A DNA stretch of 64,000 nucleotides from Roseburia sp. (GCA_003483745.1 DMYD01000012.1:22219-86218), one strand, 5' to 3'. Positions 1-9,497 are shown, counted from the first letter of the stretch. The notes: a model not told the origin generated them from the sequence alone. Numbers and translations: made by a program.

Positions 1-294
1 GGCATTTTGATTTTTGCAGAGCCGAGTCTCTGTGAGCTGATGGATATTCGTGTGTTTGTGGATACGGATGCGGATGTCCGTATTCTGCGAAGAATCGTAA
101 GAGACGTAAGAGAACGCGGACGTTCATTAGACAGTGTCATAAATCAGTATCTGACTACAGTAAAACCGATGCATGAACAATTTGTGGAACCGAGCAAACG
201 GCGTGCGGATATTATTATTCCGGAAGGCGGGGAAAATACGGTTGCATTAGAAATGTTGATCCAGAGAGTGCGAAAGCATTTAGATGAAGCGTAA
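1..294 (+). CDS. udk: Uridine kinase, C-terminal part (cut by window start)
   Basis: The reading frame is open from base 1, so this is the last 97 codons of a longer gene. The visible protein starts [10 protein letters not shown], runs through [19 protein letters not shown], then [16 protein letters not shown], which is the conserved C-terminal half of uridine/cytidine kinase (P-loop NTPase fold). The family phosphorylates uridine and cytidine with GTP or ATP in pyrimidine salvage, in the cytosol. The Walker A part lies upstream of the window. The gene ends before a strong hairpin terminator, so it is the last gene of its transcript. The family assignment is firm; full length is unknown. Confidence 0.9.
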   Translation, partial: GILIFAEPSLCELMDIRVFVDTDADVRILRRIVRDVRERGRSLDSVINQYLTTVKPMHEQFVEPSKRRADIIIPEGGENTVALEMLIQRVRKHLDEA

Positions 295-317
295 AAATTG
301 AGAAAGTGTTGTCAGTT

Positions 318-365
318 AAAATCGCACCGTGGCAGGAAACAAATCCGGCTGCGGTGCGATTTTTA
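318..365 (+). terminator. Intrinsic terminator after udk
   Basis: A 9-bp arm ATCGCACCG (321-329) pairs with CGGTGCGAT (352-360) and is followed by TTTTT; an A-run precedes it. It ends the udk transcript. Confidence 0.85.
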
Positions 366-366
366 A

Positions 367-445
367 TTCATGACAATAGAATGCCCGCAGAATATGCATT
401 CTATTGTTTGCGATAATAGAATGTCCGCGGAAAACGCAATGAGAG
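367..445. repeat. Short palindromic repeat, one full and one half copy
   Basis: ACAATAGAATGC (373-384) and GCATTCTATTGT (396-407) form a perfect 12-bp inverted repeat with an 11-base GC-richer centre. Directly after it a degraded second unit starts AATAGAATGTCCGCGGA (415-431). A third unit with the same TTCATGAYAATAGAATG head lies at 34967-35005. No T-run follows, so it is not a simple terminator; it resembles REP-type intergenic repeats. Confidence 0.6.
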
Positions 446-450
446 TATAT

Positions 451-1659
451 TTAATAAAGAAAAGATGCAGATACAGCGTCTGCCATGGCCCGGTAACCGG
501 CATCGCTCGGATGCAGATGATCGCCGCTGTCATAACCTGACTTGAATGAAGTGGGATGACAGGTATCGCGCAATGCAAGATCAAAGTCAATACATCCCTC
601 AAAGCCGACTACAGAGCGGATCCATTCATTTACCTGATTTTTTAATTCCTCACGAAATGGAGCATATGTGCGCCAGCCCTCGATTGGAAGCAGCGTTCCG
701 ATATAAACAGATAATCCCAAAGCATGTGCCTGATCTGCGTACCATTTGAGTCCGTCTATGAGTTCTTCTGCGGTTGGAAGGTCGCTCATGGGGCGGAATA
801 AATTGATGTCGCGTCCGACCGGATGGATGATGTCATTGATTCCCTGCTGGATGATAATGGTGTCTGCACCTGCAGTCGGTATTTCGTGTGAAAAGCGGTT
901 GCTTCCTTTCAGACCGTACGAAGCGTAGGTGATACAGTCATACTGGCGCAGGATTCTTGTACCACTTGCAGCACGCCGTATAATGGAAGTATGATGTTTG
1001 CCTTCCTGCTTTAAACGCAGCGTTAATTCGTCCGGCCATGCCTGTGCAGTGATGGAGTCGCCATAACAGATCACAGCATGATTGTCCGGTGATGTTAAAA
1101 TATCTATATTACTGAGAAAATAAAACCAGTTTGTTGTTTTACTTGTATCGGGAGAAAGACATCCCGCAGAGGTCTGATCGCCCAGCGAGAAAAAGCCTTT
1201 TGAGAGAGGACCTGTAATCAGAACCGCTGACTGCATCAGGGTAAAATCCGCAAAATAAAGGTTGACGCAGAGTGTCTGACCGGTCTTGACCGGGAAAGAA
1301 ATGTCATCACTTACGATCCGTCCGTGTGCGGAAAGTGTCACAGAAGTATTTCCACCGAAAGTGATCTGTGCGGTTGCAGATTCTGACATAGGACAGGAAA
1401 GATCTGATTTTCCTGTGATGTTATCGCAATGGATGCTGCTACAGTCTGCAATGGAGACAGTTGCTTTTGTGATGGAGACAGGCTCACTGCCACAGTAATT
1501 ATCAAAGGTAAATCTTAAGGCGGTTCCGTCAAACGGCGCATAGACCGGATAGCGTAGTGTGATATCTTTTGCATAACTCTCAGGACGGTGTTCTGCGATT
1601 GAAACCGCATTTCCCCACATGGAACACCATGTCTGAGTTTTATTTATTGTTGTATTCAT
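451..1659 (-). CDS. SGNH/GDSL-family hydrolase with N-terminal beta domain
   Basis: The C-terminal half carries the SGNH hydrolase signature: a GDSIT block with the nucleophile Ser, a GIND block (Gly/Asn of the oxyanion hole) and DHLHPS with the catalytic Asp/His near the end. The first ~190 residues look like a beta-sandwich, as in bacterial carbohydrate esterases that combine a jelly-roll with an SGNH domain. No signal peptide is visible, so a cytosolic deacetylase or esterase acting on imported glycans or small esters is likely; the substrate is unknown. I chose the ATG at 1657-1659 because a GGAG lies 7 bases upstream; the frame itself is open to 1701. It is convergent with udk and monocistronic. 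Confidence 0.8.
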   Translation of the reverse strand: MNTTINKTQTWCSMWGNAVSIAEHRPESYAKDITLRYPVYAPFDGTALRFTFDNYCGSEPVSITKATVSIADCSSIHCDNITGKSDLSCPMSESATAQITFGGNTSVTLSAHGRIVSDDISFPVKTGQTLCVNLYFADFTLMQSAVLITGPLSKGFFSLGDQTSAGCLSPDTSKTTNWFYFLSNIDILTSPDNHAVICYGDSITAQAWPDELTLRLKQEGKHHTSIIRRAASGTRILRQYDCITYASYGLKGSNRFSHEIPTAGADTIIIQQGINDIIHPVGRDINLFRPMSDLPTAEELIDGLKWYADQAHALGLSVYIGTLLPIEGWRTYAPFREELKNQVNEWIRSVVGFEGCIDFDLALRDTCHPTSFKSGYDSGDHLHPSDAGYRAMADAVSASFLY

Positions 1660-1740
1660 TGGGTTCTCCATTTCTGTCAGAAAGTTATTTACGTTGTACA
1701 AGTATACATCCTTTTTGAAGAAGGGTAAAGTGAAAACTAC

Positions 1741-1769
1741 TTGTTCTTTTTGTTATAAGTTGTTATAAT
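1741..1769 (+). promoter_or_regulatory. Sigma-A-type promoter
   Basis: TTGTTC (1741-1746), 17-base spacer, TATAAT (1764-1769), about 75 bases upstream of the next start codon. Confidence 0.55.
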
Positions 1770-1849
1770 GTCGAAAGGCAACATGTCTTCGGATGGCGGA
1801 AGCGTTGATCCGGATGACATTACAGTAGAAAGAGGAGAGGGATTAAGGT

Positions 1850-2236
1850 ATGAGTGAACCTGAAAATTATGTAAAAAAAGAGGAGCCGCGCGTATCCATA
1901 AAACAGCGCAGAAAAAAGAGCATAGGAGGCACACTGGGAACGCTGTTCGCAGAGAATCAGAGTATGCTGATGCTGTTTGCAGTCATTGTTGCAGCACTTG
2001 TGGTTATTCTGGTAGGAATCATCGCACTGCATATGCCGGTTGTACCGGTCTGCCTGATCGTGTTATTAGAGGCAGGGATTGCCTGCTGTCTTCATGATGT
2101 GCCGATCTGGCTGCATGCGATCGCTGTGATCGTTCAGATCATAGCAGGGGTTCTCACGGGAGCAACTGTTTTTATGGTGCTTTGCGTGGTGGAATATTTA
2201 GTCGGAATTTTATGCCTACGCTATGTAAGAGATTAA
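1850..2236 (+). CDS. Small polytopic membrane protein, unknown function
   Basis: This is a 128-residue protein with a basic, Lys/Arg-rich N-terminus (about residues 8-26, QRRKK) followed by three to four hydrophobic segments at roughly 40-60, 62-82, 84-102 and 105-122. The charged N-terminus is expected to stay in the cytosol by the positive-inside rule. The start is supported by GGAGAGG about 12 bases upstream. I do not recognise a family. It has its own promoter upstream and a hairpin terminator just downstream, so it appears to be transcribed alone. Confidence 0.7.
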   Translation: MSEPENYVKKEEPRVSIKQRRKKSIGGTLGTLFAENQSMLMLFAVIVAALVVILVGIIALHMPVVPVCLIVLLEAGIACCLHDVPIWLHAIAVIVQIIAGVLTGATVFMVLCVVEYLVGILCLRYVRD

Positions 2237-2249
2237 GAAGAGAGCATGA

Positions 2250-2296
2250 AAACGGACTTTTGCTTTGGGGAGACTTTTAGCAGGAGTCCGTTTATA
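2250..2296 (+). terminator. Hairpin terminator after the small membrane protein gene
   Basis: AAACGGACT (2250-2258) pairs with AGTCCGTTT (2285-2293), with a T-rich tail. It separates the membrane protein gene from the HD-domain gene; a long open loop makes it weaker than a classic terminator. Confidence 0.55.
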
Positions 2297-2317
2297 TTTG
2301 TTCAGGAGGAAAAAAGA

Positions 2318-2812
2318 ATGGATTTAAATCAATTATTTTGTGAAATGATCCGGTATTATAGTAATGATCCGAAAAGAATTCAGCATTTTACAAAGGTACA
2401 CAGTTATGCAAAGCTGATCGGGGAACTTTCCGGCATGCAGGGCGAAGAACTTTTGACGCTTGAAGCAGCTGCCTATGTGCATGACATCGGAATCAGGGTA
2501 GCAGAGAAAAAATATGGAAACTGTAGTGGAAAACTCCAGGAGCAGGAAGGCCCAGCAGTGGCAGAGGAGATGCTTAAAGGACTTCATTTTGATGAGAATG
2601 TGATCCGCAGGGTGTCTTATCTGGTCGGACATCACCACACATATGATAAGATAGATGGGCTGGATTATCAGATACTGGTGGAGGCTGATTTCCTGGTCAA
2701 TTTATATGAGGATGGTGTGACGAAAGAAGCTGTAATGAATGCGTACAAAAATATTTTTCGGACGGAGCATGGAAAACGTATCTGTGCGGAAATGTTTGGA
2801 ATAGAGGAATAA
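2318..2812 (+). CDS. HD-domain phosphohydrolase-like protein
   Basis: The protein has 164 residues from the ATG at 2318, which follows an excellent AGGAGGA ribosome site; an in-frame ATG at 2246 has none and lies inside the terminator hairpin. It carries the metal-binding His/Asp set of the HD superfamily: HFTKVHSYAKLIG, then AAYVHDIGI (the HD pair) and LVGHHHTYDKIDGLDYQILVEADFLVN. The family hydrolyses phosphoester bonds, often in nucleotides; the substrate of this subgroup is not known to me. The gene is 3 bases from the glycosyltransferase-like gene downstream, so they are co-transcribed. Confidence 0.8.
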   Translation: MDLNQLFCEMIRYYSNDPKRIQHFTKVHSYAKLIGELSGMQGEELLTLEAAAYVHDIGIRVAEKKYGNCSGKLQEQEGPAVAEEMLKGLHFDENVIRRVSYLVGHHHTYDKIDGLDYQILVEADFLVNLYEDGVTKEAVMNAYKNIFRTEHGKRICAEMFGIEE

Positions 2813-2815
2813 CAG

Positions 2816-3988
2816 ATGGAATCACAGGAAAAGATTTTGGTATTCTGTTCCAGAGAAATCTGCTATTTGTCCGGGAATTTTTTCGCACATCAGCTTGCGG
2901 CGGCATTCGAAGATCTGGGGTATGAAACAACGGTATGTGAATTTACCTCCCAGGATGATTTGGATACCGTACTTTCCCCGTTTTTTGGGAAAAAATACCG
3001 TGCAGTTTTTGATTTTAATTCACTGCTGCCACGGCTTGTAATGGATGATGGGACACCGGTGATCGATCTGATTGATGGTCCTTTTTACGATTACATTGTG
3101 GATCATCCACTGTTTCATTATAATTGTCTAATGACACAGGCAAAAAATTTTCATGCGATCGTACTTGATGAGGGGCAGGCAGAATATGTAAAAAGATATC
3201 ATCCCCAGGTAAAGAGTGTACATATGCTTCCGCTTGGTGCAACAGTTGCTTTGTTTGACGGTGAAAAAAATCCGGCAGACCATGTCCTTTTCATGGGAAC
3301 TTATGATGCACCGGAAAAGGTATATGATATCGTAAAGGCAGCACCGGAGCCGTTTCGTGGGATGATGAAGCGAATCATAGAGATGAGGATAAATGCACCG
3401 GAACTTCCGATGGAAGAAGCGTTTGCGGAATGTTTAAAAGAAGATGGCATGGAACTTGACAATGCACAGTTTGCTCTTTTCATGAATGCGATGTATGCTT
3501 CAGACGCTTATATCCGGGATTATTTTCGAAAAGCAGCATTGGATGAACTTTTAAAAAAGAAGATACCGGTTCATTTAGTCGGTGAGGGGTGGGAAAAATA
3601 TCAGACACCTCATAAGAAATACCGGACGATCGGGAAACCGGTTACCTTTGATCTGTCTTTTGAAAAAATTGCAAGAGAACAGATTATGCTCGATGTTTCT
3701 CCTATTTTTAACCGTGGCATCCATGATCGGGCAATCGCCGGAATGGCAAACCGTACTGTAGTGCTGACCGATGAAAATCCATACCGGCGTTCTAATTTTA
3801 AAGACCGCATGGATATGATGTTTTATTCATTGACAAGAATCGATTCGCTTTCGGAAGCTGCAGGAGAACTGATGGAAAACGAAGAACTCCGGATAAAAAT
3901 CCGGGAAAATGCATACCGGACTTTTTGTATCGGGCATACCTGGAAGGCACGTGCAGAAGAAATACTGTCATGGGGGGCAAAAGATTGA
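2816..3988 (+). CDS. CgeB-like glycosyltransferase family protein
   Basis: This 390-residue protein shows the pattern of YkvP/CgeB-type glycosyltransferases: an N-terminal Rossmann-like half, a central LPLGATVALFDG segment, and a C-terminal half with VHLVGEGWEKY and LDVSPIFNRGIHDRAIAGMA, as in family-4 style enzymes where a monitored surface layer or cell-wall glycan is modified. The C-terminus matches the Glyco_trans_1_2 domain (ENPYRRSNFKDRMDMMFYS region). Donor and acceptor are unknown. It starts 3 bases after the HD gene and overlaps queH by 19 bases. Confidence 0.65.
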   Translation: MESQEKILVFCSREICYLSGNFFAHQLAAAFEDLGYETTVCEFTSQDDLDTVLSPFFGKKYRAVFDFNSLLPRLVMDDGTPVIDLIDGPFYDYIVDHPLFHYNCLMTQAKNFHAIVLDEGQAEYVKRYHPQVKSVHMLPLGATVALFDGEKNPADHVLFMGTYDAPEKVYDIVKAAPEPFRGMMKRIIEMRINAPELPMEEAFAECLKEDGMELDNAQFALFMNAMYASDAYIRDYFRKAALDELLKKKIPVHLVGEGWEKYQTPHKKYRTIGKPVTFDLSFEKIAREQIMLDVSPIFNRGIHDRAIAGMANRTVVLTDENPYRRSNFKDRMDMMFYSLTRIDSLSEAAGELMENEELRIKIRENAYRTFCIGHTWKARAEEILSWGAKD

Positions 3989-4632
3989 AACAGAATTATC
4001 AGAAAATGTTAGAGGAAACCATAGCGAAAAATCAAAGCGAAAAAAAAGTTTCTTCCCTGTTGCTTCACAGCTGCTGTGCACCATGCAGTTCTTATTGCCT
4101 GGAATATTTATCACAGTATTTTAAAATTACAGTTTTTTATTATAATCCGAATATTTATCCGGAAGAAGAATATACAAAGCGTGTAGCAGAGCAGCAGCAT
4201 TTTATTGAGAGACTGCCAGCAAAATATGCGATCTCTTTCGTGGAGGGAAACTATGATAAGGAACGTTTTTATCAGATGGCGCAAGGACTCGAAAATGTAA
4301 AAGAAGGTGGCGAACGATGTTTTCGTTGCTATGAAATGCGGCTTAGGGAATCGGCAGAAATGGCAAAAAAGCTTCATATGGATTATTTTACGACAACGTT
4401 GTCTATCAGTCCGCTCAAAAATGCGGAAAAATTAAACGAGATCGGAGACCGTCTGTCGGAACAATATGGGATTGCATATTTAAATTCAGATTTTAAAAAG
4501 AAGAACGGTTACAAACGTTCTGTAGAACTTTCAGAAGAATATGGGATGTACCGCCAGTATTATTGTGGCTGCGTATTTTCAAAGAGGGAGCGAGACGCAC
4601 AGATTGCGGCGAAAGCTGCAGGTCAGGTGTGA
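3970..4632 (+). CDS. queH: Epoxyqueuosine reductase QueH
   Basis: QueH (old DUF208) reduces epoxyqueuosine to queuosine at the wobble base of Asp, Asn, His and Tyr tRNAs, replacing the unrelated QueG. The diagnostic features are all present: LLLHSCCAPCSSYC near the N-terminus with the Cys pair for cluster binding, GGERCFRCYEMRL in the middle, DYFTTTLSISPLKN, and YCGCVFS near the C-terminus. I chose ATG 3970, inside the end of the previous gene; a TTG at 3985 with GGGGGG upstream is an alternative. The tight overlap implies translational coupling with the glycosyltransferase-like gene, although no functional link is evident. Confidence 0.92.
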   Translation: MGGKRLKQNYQKMLEETIAKNQSEKKVSSLLLHSCCAPCSSYCLEYLSQYFKITVFYYNPNIYPEEEYTKRVAEQQHFIERLPAKYAISFVEGNYDKERFYQMAQGLENVKEGGERCFRCYEMRLRESAEMAKKLHMDYFTTTLSISPLKNAEKLNEIGDRLSEQYGIAYLNSDFKKKNGYKRSVELSEEYGMYRQYYCGCVFSKRERDAQIAAKAAGQV

Positions 4633-4669
4633 AATACAAAGATACAATAAAAGTTTTAGGAGAAATGTC

Positions 4670-6691
4670 ATGGAAAAAGAACAAAAAGGATGGGCCGTAT
4701 GGCTGAAAGAACATAAGGAGGTAATCGGGTATATCTGGATTGGTGTTATTTTCATTTATGCGATTGTAAACGGCTTGTTTTTTACAAAAGTGCATGTTAT
4801 GGATGGAACGGAAAAAATAACACAAAGAGTCCTGGATATTAAGAAGATGATTATCTTTTTGGCAGCATGTGCATTCAGTGTGGCTGTGATCCGCTGGAAA
4901 AATAAACTGTCAGATGAGAGGCAAAAAGTAATCACTCTCATGATTACAGTATTATCACCTATCATAACTTTTGTTATGTTAGAGGTGATGTTTGAGTCGA
5001 ACCTGTTTGCGCTTGGAGCAAGAAATTATTTCTTTAACCTGGTTGTCATAGCTTTTTTTGCAGTAATTTTTATTGCACTGTTTAACAGTTCCCACTGGAG
5101 TCTGATCTTGCCGGTCATTTTATGGTTTGCATTTCAGGTGGCAAACTTATATGTCGCTGATTTCAGGGGAACAGCCCTTTTGATGTCTGATTTCACACTG
5201 GTTGCGAGCGCATTAAGTGTGGCGGATTCCTATGATTATACGATCAGTCTTAAAGTATTGCTGACACTTATGATGCTGGTCGATTACATTATTATCATAC
5301 GCAAATTAAAAGAACGTAAGTATTTTAACAGTGTTAAGACGAGAGCTGCCGGCATTGTGGTGGCACTGGCATATACATTGATCTTTAGTCAGCTGGTGGT
5401 AAATGGAGTATTGCTGAAAAGTCCGAAATTAACACAGTATAAGCCGCAGAAAAGTTATCAGAGAAATGGAACTGCAGTTACGTTATTTGGAAGCCTTGGG
5501 TTCCTTGTTACGCCGGAACCGGATGGGTATTCCGAGGAGACACTGGCGGCTCTGATGTCTAAGTACACAACGGATGAAGTGACAGATACAGACGCAGCTT
5601 CCATGCCAAATGTGATCGTGATCATGGATGAGGCATTTTCTGACTATGAGGAATTATATCATCTGCAGACAAATGAGCCGACACTGCCATTTTTTAAGAG
5701 TTTGAAAGAAAATACTATATCAGGGAATATGTATGTCTCTATTCACGGTGGGCAGACTGCAAATACAGAGTATGAGTTCTTAACCGGAAACAGCAAAGCT
5801 TTTCTGACTTTCGGAGTTGCACCGTATCAGAGTTATCTGAAGGCTGATAAAGCGCATGAGTCATTAACCAGAAGCTTTAAGGCGATGGGGTATTCTGAGG
5901 AACTGGCAGTGCATCCATATAAGCCAACCGGCTATAACCGCACGGCTGCGTATAGTGCACTTGGTTTTGATGACTTCCTGACAGAAGAGGATTTTGAGAA
6001 TCCTTTGCGCTACAGAAAATTTATCTCAGATGAAGCAGATTTTAAGAAACTGATTGAATTGTATGAGGAGAATAAAAAGACAAGTGACAGACCGGCATTT
6101 TTGTTTAACGTGACGATGCAGAATCACAGTGCATATGACGAATTATTTGATAATATGGACTACGATATCACCGTCAGCAACGAGGAATATAAAGATGATG
6201 TCAAACTCTATACTTATTGCAACCTTTTGAAAAAGACAGATGATGCATATAAAATGCTGATCTCTTATTTTGAGAAAGAAGAAGAACCGACGATCATTGT
6301 TATATTTGGAGATCATCAGCCGAATATCAAAATGAATTATGACGAGGATGTACCTTTACAAAAATATATTGTACCGTTTAAAATCTGGGCGAATTATGAT
6401 ATTGGAGAGGAAAAGATCGATATGATCAGCCCGAACTATCTGGGAGCAAAAGTTATGCAGCTTGCAGGAGGAGCACTCACCGGATATCAGAAATTTATTC
6501 TGGATATGTATGAGGAAGTTCCGGTTTTAACTTACAATGGATATATTGGAGCGGATGGTAAATTATATGATGTGGAGGATGAGACTTCCCCATATTATGA
6601 CAAGCTGGAAGAATACAGGATCCTGCAGTATAACAATCTGATGGATACGAAAAATACGGTAAAAGATTTCTTTTATTTAGGGGAAGAATAG
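4670..6691 (+). CDS. LtaS-like phosphoglycerol transferase (sulfatase fold)
   Basis: The protein has 673 residues from ATG 4670 (AGGAG 7 bases upstream). It has about five N-terminal membrane segments between residues 20 and 250, followed by an extracellular alkaline-phosphatase/sulfatase domain. The metal and nucleophile motifs are visible: VIVIMDEAFSDYEEL, then HGGQTANTEYEFLTGNS with the nucleophilic Thr, and VIFGDHQPN. These are characteristic of lipoteichoic acid synthase and related enzymes that move sn-glycerol 1-phosphate from phosphatidylglycerol to a glycan or lipid acceptor at the outer face of the membrane. Whether it makes teichoic acid or decorates another polymer cannot be told from sequence. 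Confidence 0.85.
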   Translation: MEKEQKGWAVWLKEHKEVIGYIWIGVIFIYAIVNGLFFTKVHVMDGTEKITQRVLDIKKMIIFLAACAFSVAVIRWKNKLSDERQKVITLMITVLSPIITFVMLEVMFESNLFALGARNYFFNLVVIAFFAVIFIALFNSSHWSLILPVILWFAFQVANLYVADFRGTALLMSDFTLVASALSVADSYDYTISLKVLLTLMMLVDYIIIIRKLKERKYFNSVKTRAAGIVVALAYTLIFSQLVVNGVLLKSPKLTQYKPQKSYQRNGTAVTLFGSLGFLVTPEPDGYSEETLAALMSKYTTDEVTDTDAASMPNVIVIMDEAFSDYEELYHLQTNEPTLPFFKSLKENTISGNMYVSIHGGQTANTEYEFLTGNSKAFLTFGVAPYQSYLKADKAHESLTRSFKAMGYSEELAVHPYKPTGYNRTAAYSALGFDDFLTEEDFENPLRYRKFISDEADFKKLIELYEENKKTSDRPAFLFNVTMQNHSAYDELFDNMDYDITVSNEEYKDDVKLYTYCNLLKKTDDAYKMLISYFEKEEEPTIIVIFGDHQPNIKMNYDEDVPLQKYIVPFKIWANYDIGEEKIDMISPNYLGAKVMQLAGGALTGYQKFILDMYEEVPVLTYNGYIGADGKLYDVEDETSPYYDKLEEYRILQYNNLMDTKNTVKDFFYLGEE

Positions 6692-6755
6692 GAAAAAACA
6701 AATAGAAATGATGAATAAATAAAACAAAAAGCCTGCATAAAAATACAACAGGGAC

Positions 6756-6784
6756 TTGCGGGAAAAAGTCACTTCATGTAGAAT
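6756..6784 (+). promoter_or_regulatory. Candidate argH promoter overlapping a hairpin
   Basis: TTGCGG (6756-6761), 17-base spacer, TAGAAT (6779-6784). A hairpin CACTTCAT/ATGAAGTG (6770-6790) overlaps the -10 element and could be an operator; it has no T-run, so I do not read it as a terminator. Confidence 0.4.
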
Positions 6785-6819
6785 GAAGTGATAAACAACG
6801 AGAAAGTGAGGATTTTGAT

Positions 6820-8205
6820 ATGGCACAGTTATGGGGAGGACGTTTCACAAAAGCGACAGATCAGCTTGTATATAATTTCAATGCGTCTATCACGTTTGAT
6901 CAGAAATTTTATAAACAGGATATCGAAGGCAGTATCGCTCATGTCAAAATGCTTGGAAAACAGGGCATTTTGACAGAACAGGAGATGAACGATATCATCA
7001 CAACACTGCAGGAGATTAAAGAGGATGTGGAGAGTGGAAAATTACAGATCACATCGGAATATGAGGATATTCACAGTTTTGTGGAGGCAAATCTGATTGA
7101 CCGTCTGGGAGATACTGGTAAAAAACTGCATACCGGACGCAGCCGTAACGACCAGGTAGCACTTGATATGCGTCTTTATACCAGGGACGAGGTGCTCGCG
7201 GTGGACGGACTGCTAAAAGAACTTCTGACTACGATCTTACACATTATGGAAGAAAATACAGAGACGATCATGCCGGGATTTACCCATTTGCAGAAAGCAC
7301 AGCCGATTACGCTGGCACATCATATGGGGGCTTATTTTGAGATGTTTAAACGCGACCGTCTGCGTCTGCATGACATTTACGAGCGCATGAATTACTGCCC
7401 GCTTGGCTCTGGTGCGCTTGCCGGAACGACTTACCCGTTAGACCGTGAATATACTGCAGAACTGCTCGGCTTTTATGGACCGACTTTAAATAGTATGGAC
7501 GGTGTTTCAGACCGTGACTACCTAATCGAATTTTTGTCAGCATGTGCAACGATCATGATGCATCTTTCCCGTTTTTCGGAGGAGGTTATCATCTGGAATT
7601 CCAATGAATATCAGTTTGTGGAGATCGATGATGCATACAGTACCGGCAGCAGTATCATGCCGCAGAAGAAAAACCCGGATATCGCAGAGTTAGTGCGCGG
7701 TAAGACCGGACGTGTTTACGGTGCCCTGATGTCACTGCTTACAACCATGAAGGGAATCCCGCTTGCATACAATAAAGATATGCAGGAGGATAAGGAGCTT
7801 TCTTTCGATGCGATGGATACCGTAAAAGGATGTGTCGCCTTATTCAACGGTATGCTTGCCACTATGCGTTTTAATAAGGGCAGGATGCGCCAGTCTGCAA
7901 ATCATGGATTTACAAATGCGACAGATGCGGCTGATTATCTGGTAAATCATGGTGTTCCGTTCCGCGATGCACATGGAATCGTGGGACGTATCGTGCTTTA
8001 CTGTCTCGATAAAAAAATCCCGATCGATGATATGAGCTTAGAGGAATTAAAAGCTATCAGTCCGGTATTTGAGGAGGATATCTATGATGCCATCTCTATG
8101 GAAACATGTGTCAATAAACGTCTGACAGTTGGTGCTCCGGGTAAAGAAGCGATGGAGAAAGTTATTGAAAAAGAGCGTGAATATCTGAGTAAGGAATGGA
8201 TGTAA
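6820..8205 (+). CDS. argH: Argininosuccinate lyase
   Basis: This 461-residue protein has full family length. It cleaves argininosuccinate to arginine and fumarate, the last step of arginine biosynthesis, as a cytosolic tetramer. Visible signatures are MAQLWGGRFTK at the N-terminus, HTGRSRNDQVALDMRLY, GFTHLQKAQPITLAHH with the catalytic His region, and GSSIMPQKKNPDIAELVRGK, the fumarase/aspartase superfamily signature with the catalytic Ser loop. The start has GAGG upstream. argG is not adjacent. The gene stands alone between two promoter-bearing gaps. Confidence 0.97.
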   Translation: MAQLWGGRFTKATDQLVYNFNASITFDQKFYKQDIEGSIAHVKMLGKQGILTEQEMNDIITTLQEIKEDVESGKLQITSEYEDIHSFVEANLIDRLGDTGKKLHTGRSRNDQVALDMRLYTRDEVLAVDGLLKELLTTILHIMEENTETIMPGFTHLQKAQPITLAHHMGAYFEMFKRDRLRLHDIYERMNYCPLGSGALAGTTYPLDREYTAELLGFYGPTLNSMDGVSDRDYLIEFLSACATIMMHLSRFSEEVIIWNSNEYQFVEIDDAYSTGSSIMPQKKNPDIAELVRGKTGRVYGALMSLLTTMKGIPLAYNKDMQEDKELSFDAMDTVKGCVALFNGMLATMRFNKGRMRQSANHGFTNATDAADYLVNHGVPFRDAHGIVGRIVLYCLDKKIPIDDMSLEELKAISPVFEEDIYDAISMETCVNKRLTVGAPGKEAMEKVIEKEREYLSKEWM

Positions 8206-8285
8206 TACTTTTATACACTGACGTGATATTGTGACAAATGCACAAGTTTTCGCCAAAAATACAGGAAACTTTGACAAAATAAGCA

Positions 8286-8314
8286 TTGCTTTTTTCCTGA
8301 AAATAGCATAATAT
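8286..8314 (+). promoter_or_regulatory. Candidate asd promoter
   Basis: TTGCTT (8286-8291), 17 bases, TAATAT (8309-8314), about 70 bases upstream of the asd start codon. A TTGACA at 8271 has no -10 at proper distance. Confidence 0.45.
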
Positions 8315-8386
8315 ATTCACTATGACAGACACATGTTTGCCACAGACGGACAAACAAAGAATAAGGGACGAGGAGATTAGAGCAAA

Positions 8387-9478
8387 ATGAGCGAAAAGTT
8401 AAAAGTTGGTATTCTTGGCGGAACAGGTATGGTAGGACAGAGATTTATCTCTCTTTTAGAGAACCACCCATGGTTTGAGGTAACAACCATTGCAGCAAGT
8501 CCGAGAAGTGCCGGAAAAACCTATGAGCAGGCAGTTGGTGACCGCTGGAAGATGGATACTCCAATGCCGGAGGCAGTGAAAAATATTGTTGTCATGAATG
8601 TCAATGAGGTAGAAAAAGTAGCTGCAGAGGTTGACTTCGTATTTTCCGCAGTAGATATGACAAAAGAAGAAATCAAAAAGATCGAGGAAGATTACGCAAA
8701 GACAGAGACACCGGTTGTTTCTAATAACAGTGCGCACCGCTGGACACCGGATGTTCCTATGGTAGTGCCGGAAGTAAATCCGGAACATATGGAAGTTATC
8801 AAATACCAGAAAGAGCGTCTTGGCACCAAACGCGGTTTCGTTGCCGTAAAACCAAACTGCTCCATCCAGAGTTATGCGCCGGTACTTACTGCATGGAAAG
8901 AGTTCGAGCCGTATGAGGTAGTTGCAACGACATATCAGGCAATTTCCGGTGCAGGTAAGACATTTAAAGACTGGCCTGAGATGGTAGGAAACATCATTCC
9001 TTACATCGGTGGCGAGGAAGAAAAATCTGAGAAAGAACCGCTTCGTATCTGGGGATATGTGGATGCTGAGAAAAAAGCGATTGTTCCGGCAGAATCACCG
9101 GTGATCACCTGCCAGTGTATCCGTGTTCCGGTATTAAACGGACATACAGCAGCAGTATTTGTGAAATTCAAGAAAAACCCGACCAAAGAGCAGCTGATCG
9201 AGGCATTGAAGAACTTTAGCGGTGTTCCACAGGAGTTAGGACTTCCGAGTGCACCAAAGCAGTTCATCCAGTACTTAGAGGAAGACAACAGACCACAGGT
9301 TTCCTTAGATGTCAACTATGAGAACGGAATGGGTATCTCTGTCGGCAGATTGAGAGAGGATACCGTATACGACTGGAAGTTTGTCGGACTTTCCCACAAT
9401 ACAGTCCGCGGTGCGGCAGGCGGTGCAGTGCTTTGCGCAGAGTTATTAAAAGCACAGGGGTATATTACAAAGAAATAA
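8387..9478 (+). CDS. asd: Aspartate-semialdehyde dehydrogenase (archaeal/fungal-type)
   Basis: The enzyme reduces aspartyl phosphate to aspartate semialdehyde with NADPH, the branch step for lysine, threonine, methionine and isoleucine. The 363-residue protein starts KVGILGGTGMVGQRFI (NADP-binding glycine loop), has the active-site Cys158 in VKPNCSIQSY, QAISGAGKT, and a HNTVRGAAGG block at the C-terminus. The motif spacing and the long form are those of the archaeal/fungal subfamily rather than the E. coli type. GAGGAG precedes the start. It is followed by a perfect terminator, so it is monocistronic. Confidence 0.93.
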   Translation: MSEKLKVGILGGTGMVGQRFISLLENHPWFEVTTIAASPRSAGKTYEQAVGDRWKMDTPMPEAVKNIVVMNVNEVEKVAAEVDFVFSAVDMTKEEIKKIEEDYAKTETPVVSNNSAHRWTPDVPMVVPEVNPEHMEVIKYQKERLGTKRGFVAVKPNCSIQSYAPVLTAWKEFEPYEVVATTYQAISGAGKTFKDWPEMVGNIIPYIGGEEEKSEKEPLRIWGYVDAEKKAIVPAESPVITCQCIRVPVLNGHTAAVFVKFKKNPTKEQLIEALKNFSGVPQELGLPSAPKQFIQYLEEDNRPQVSLDVNYENGMGISVGRLREDTVYDWKFVGLSHNTVRGAAGGAVLCAELLKAQGYITKK

Positions 9479-9497
9479 TTGAAACAAGAAGTAGAGA

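Noticed and set aside
6770..6790. Hairpin CACTTCAT/ATGAAGTG read as a terminator
   Set aside because: No T-run follows and it overlaps the candidate -10 of argH; an operator is more likely, if anything.
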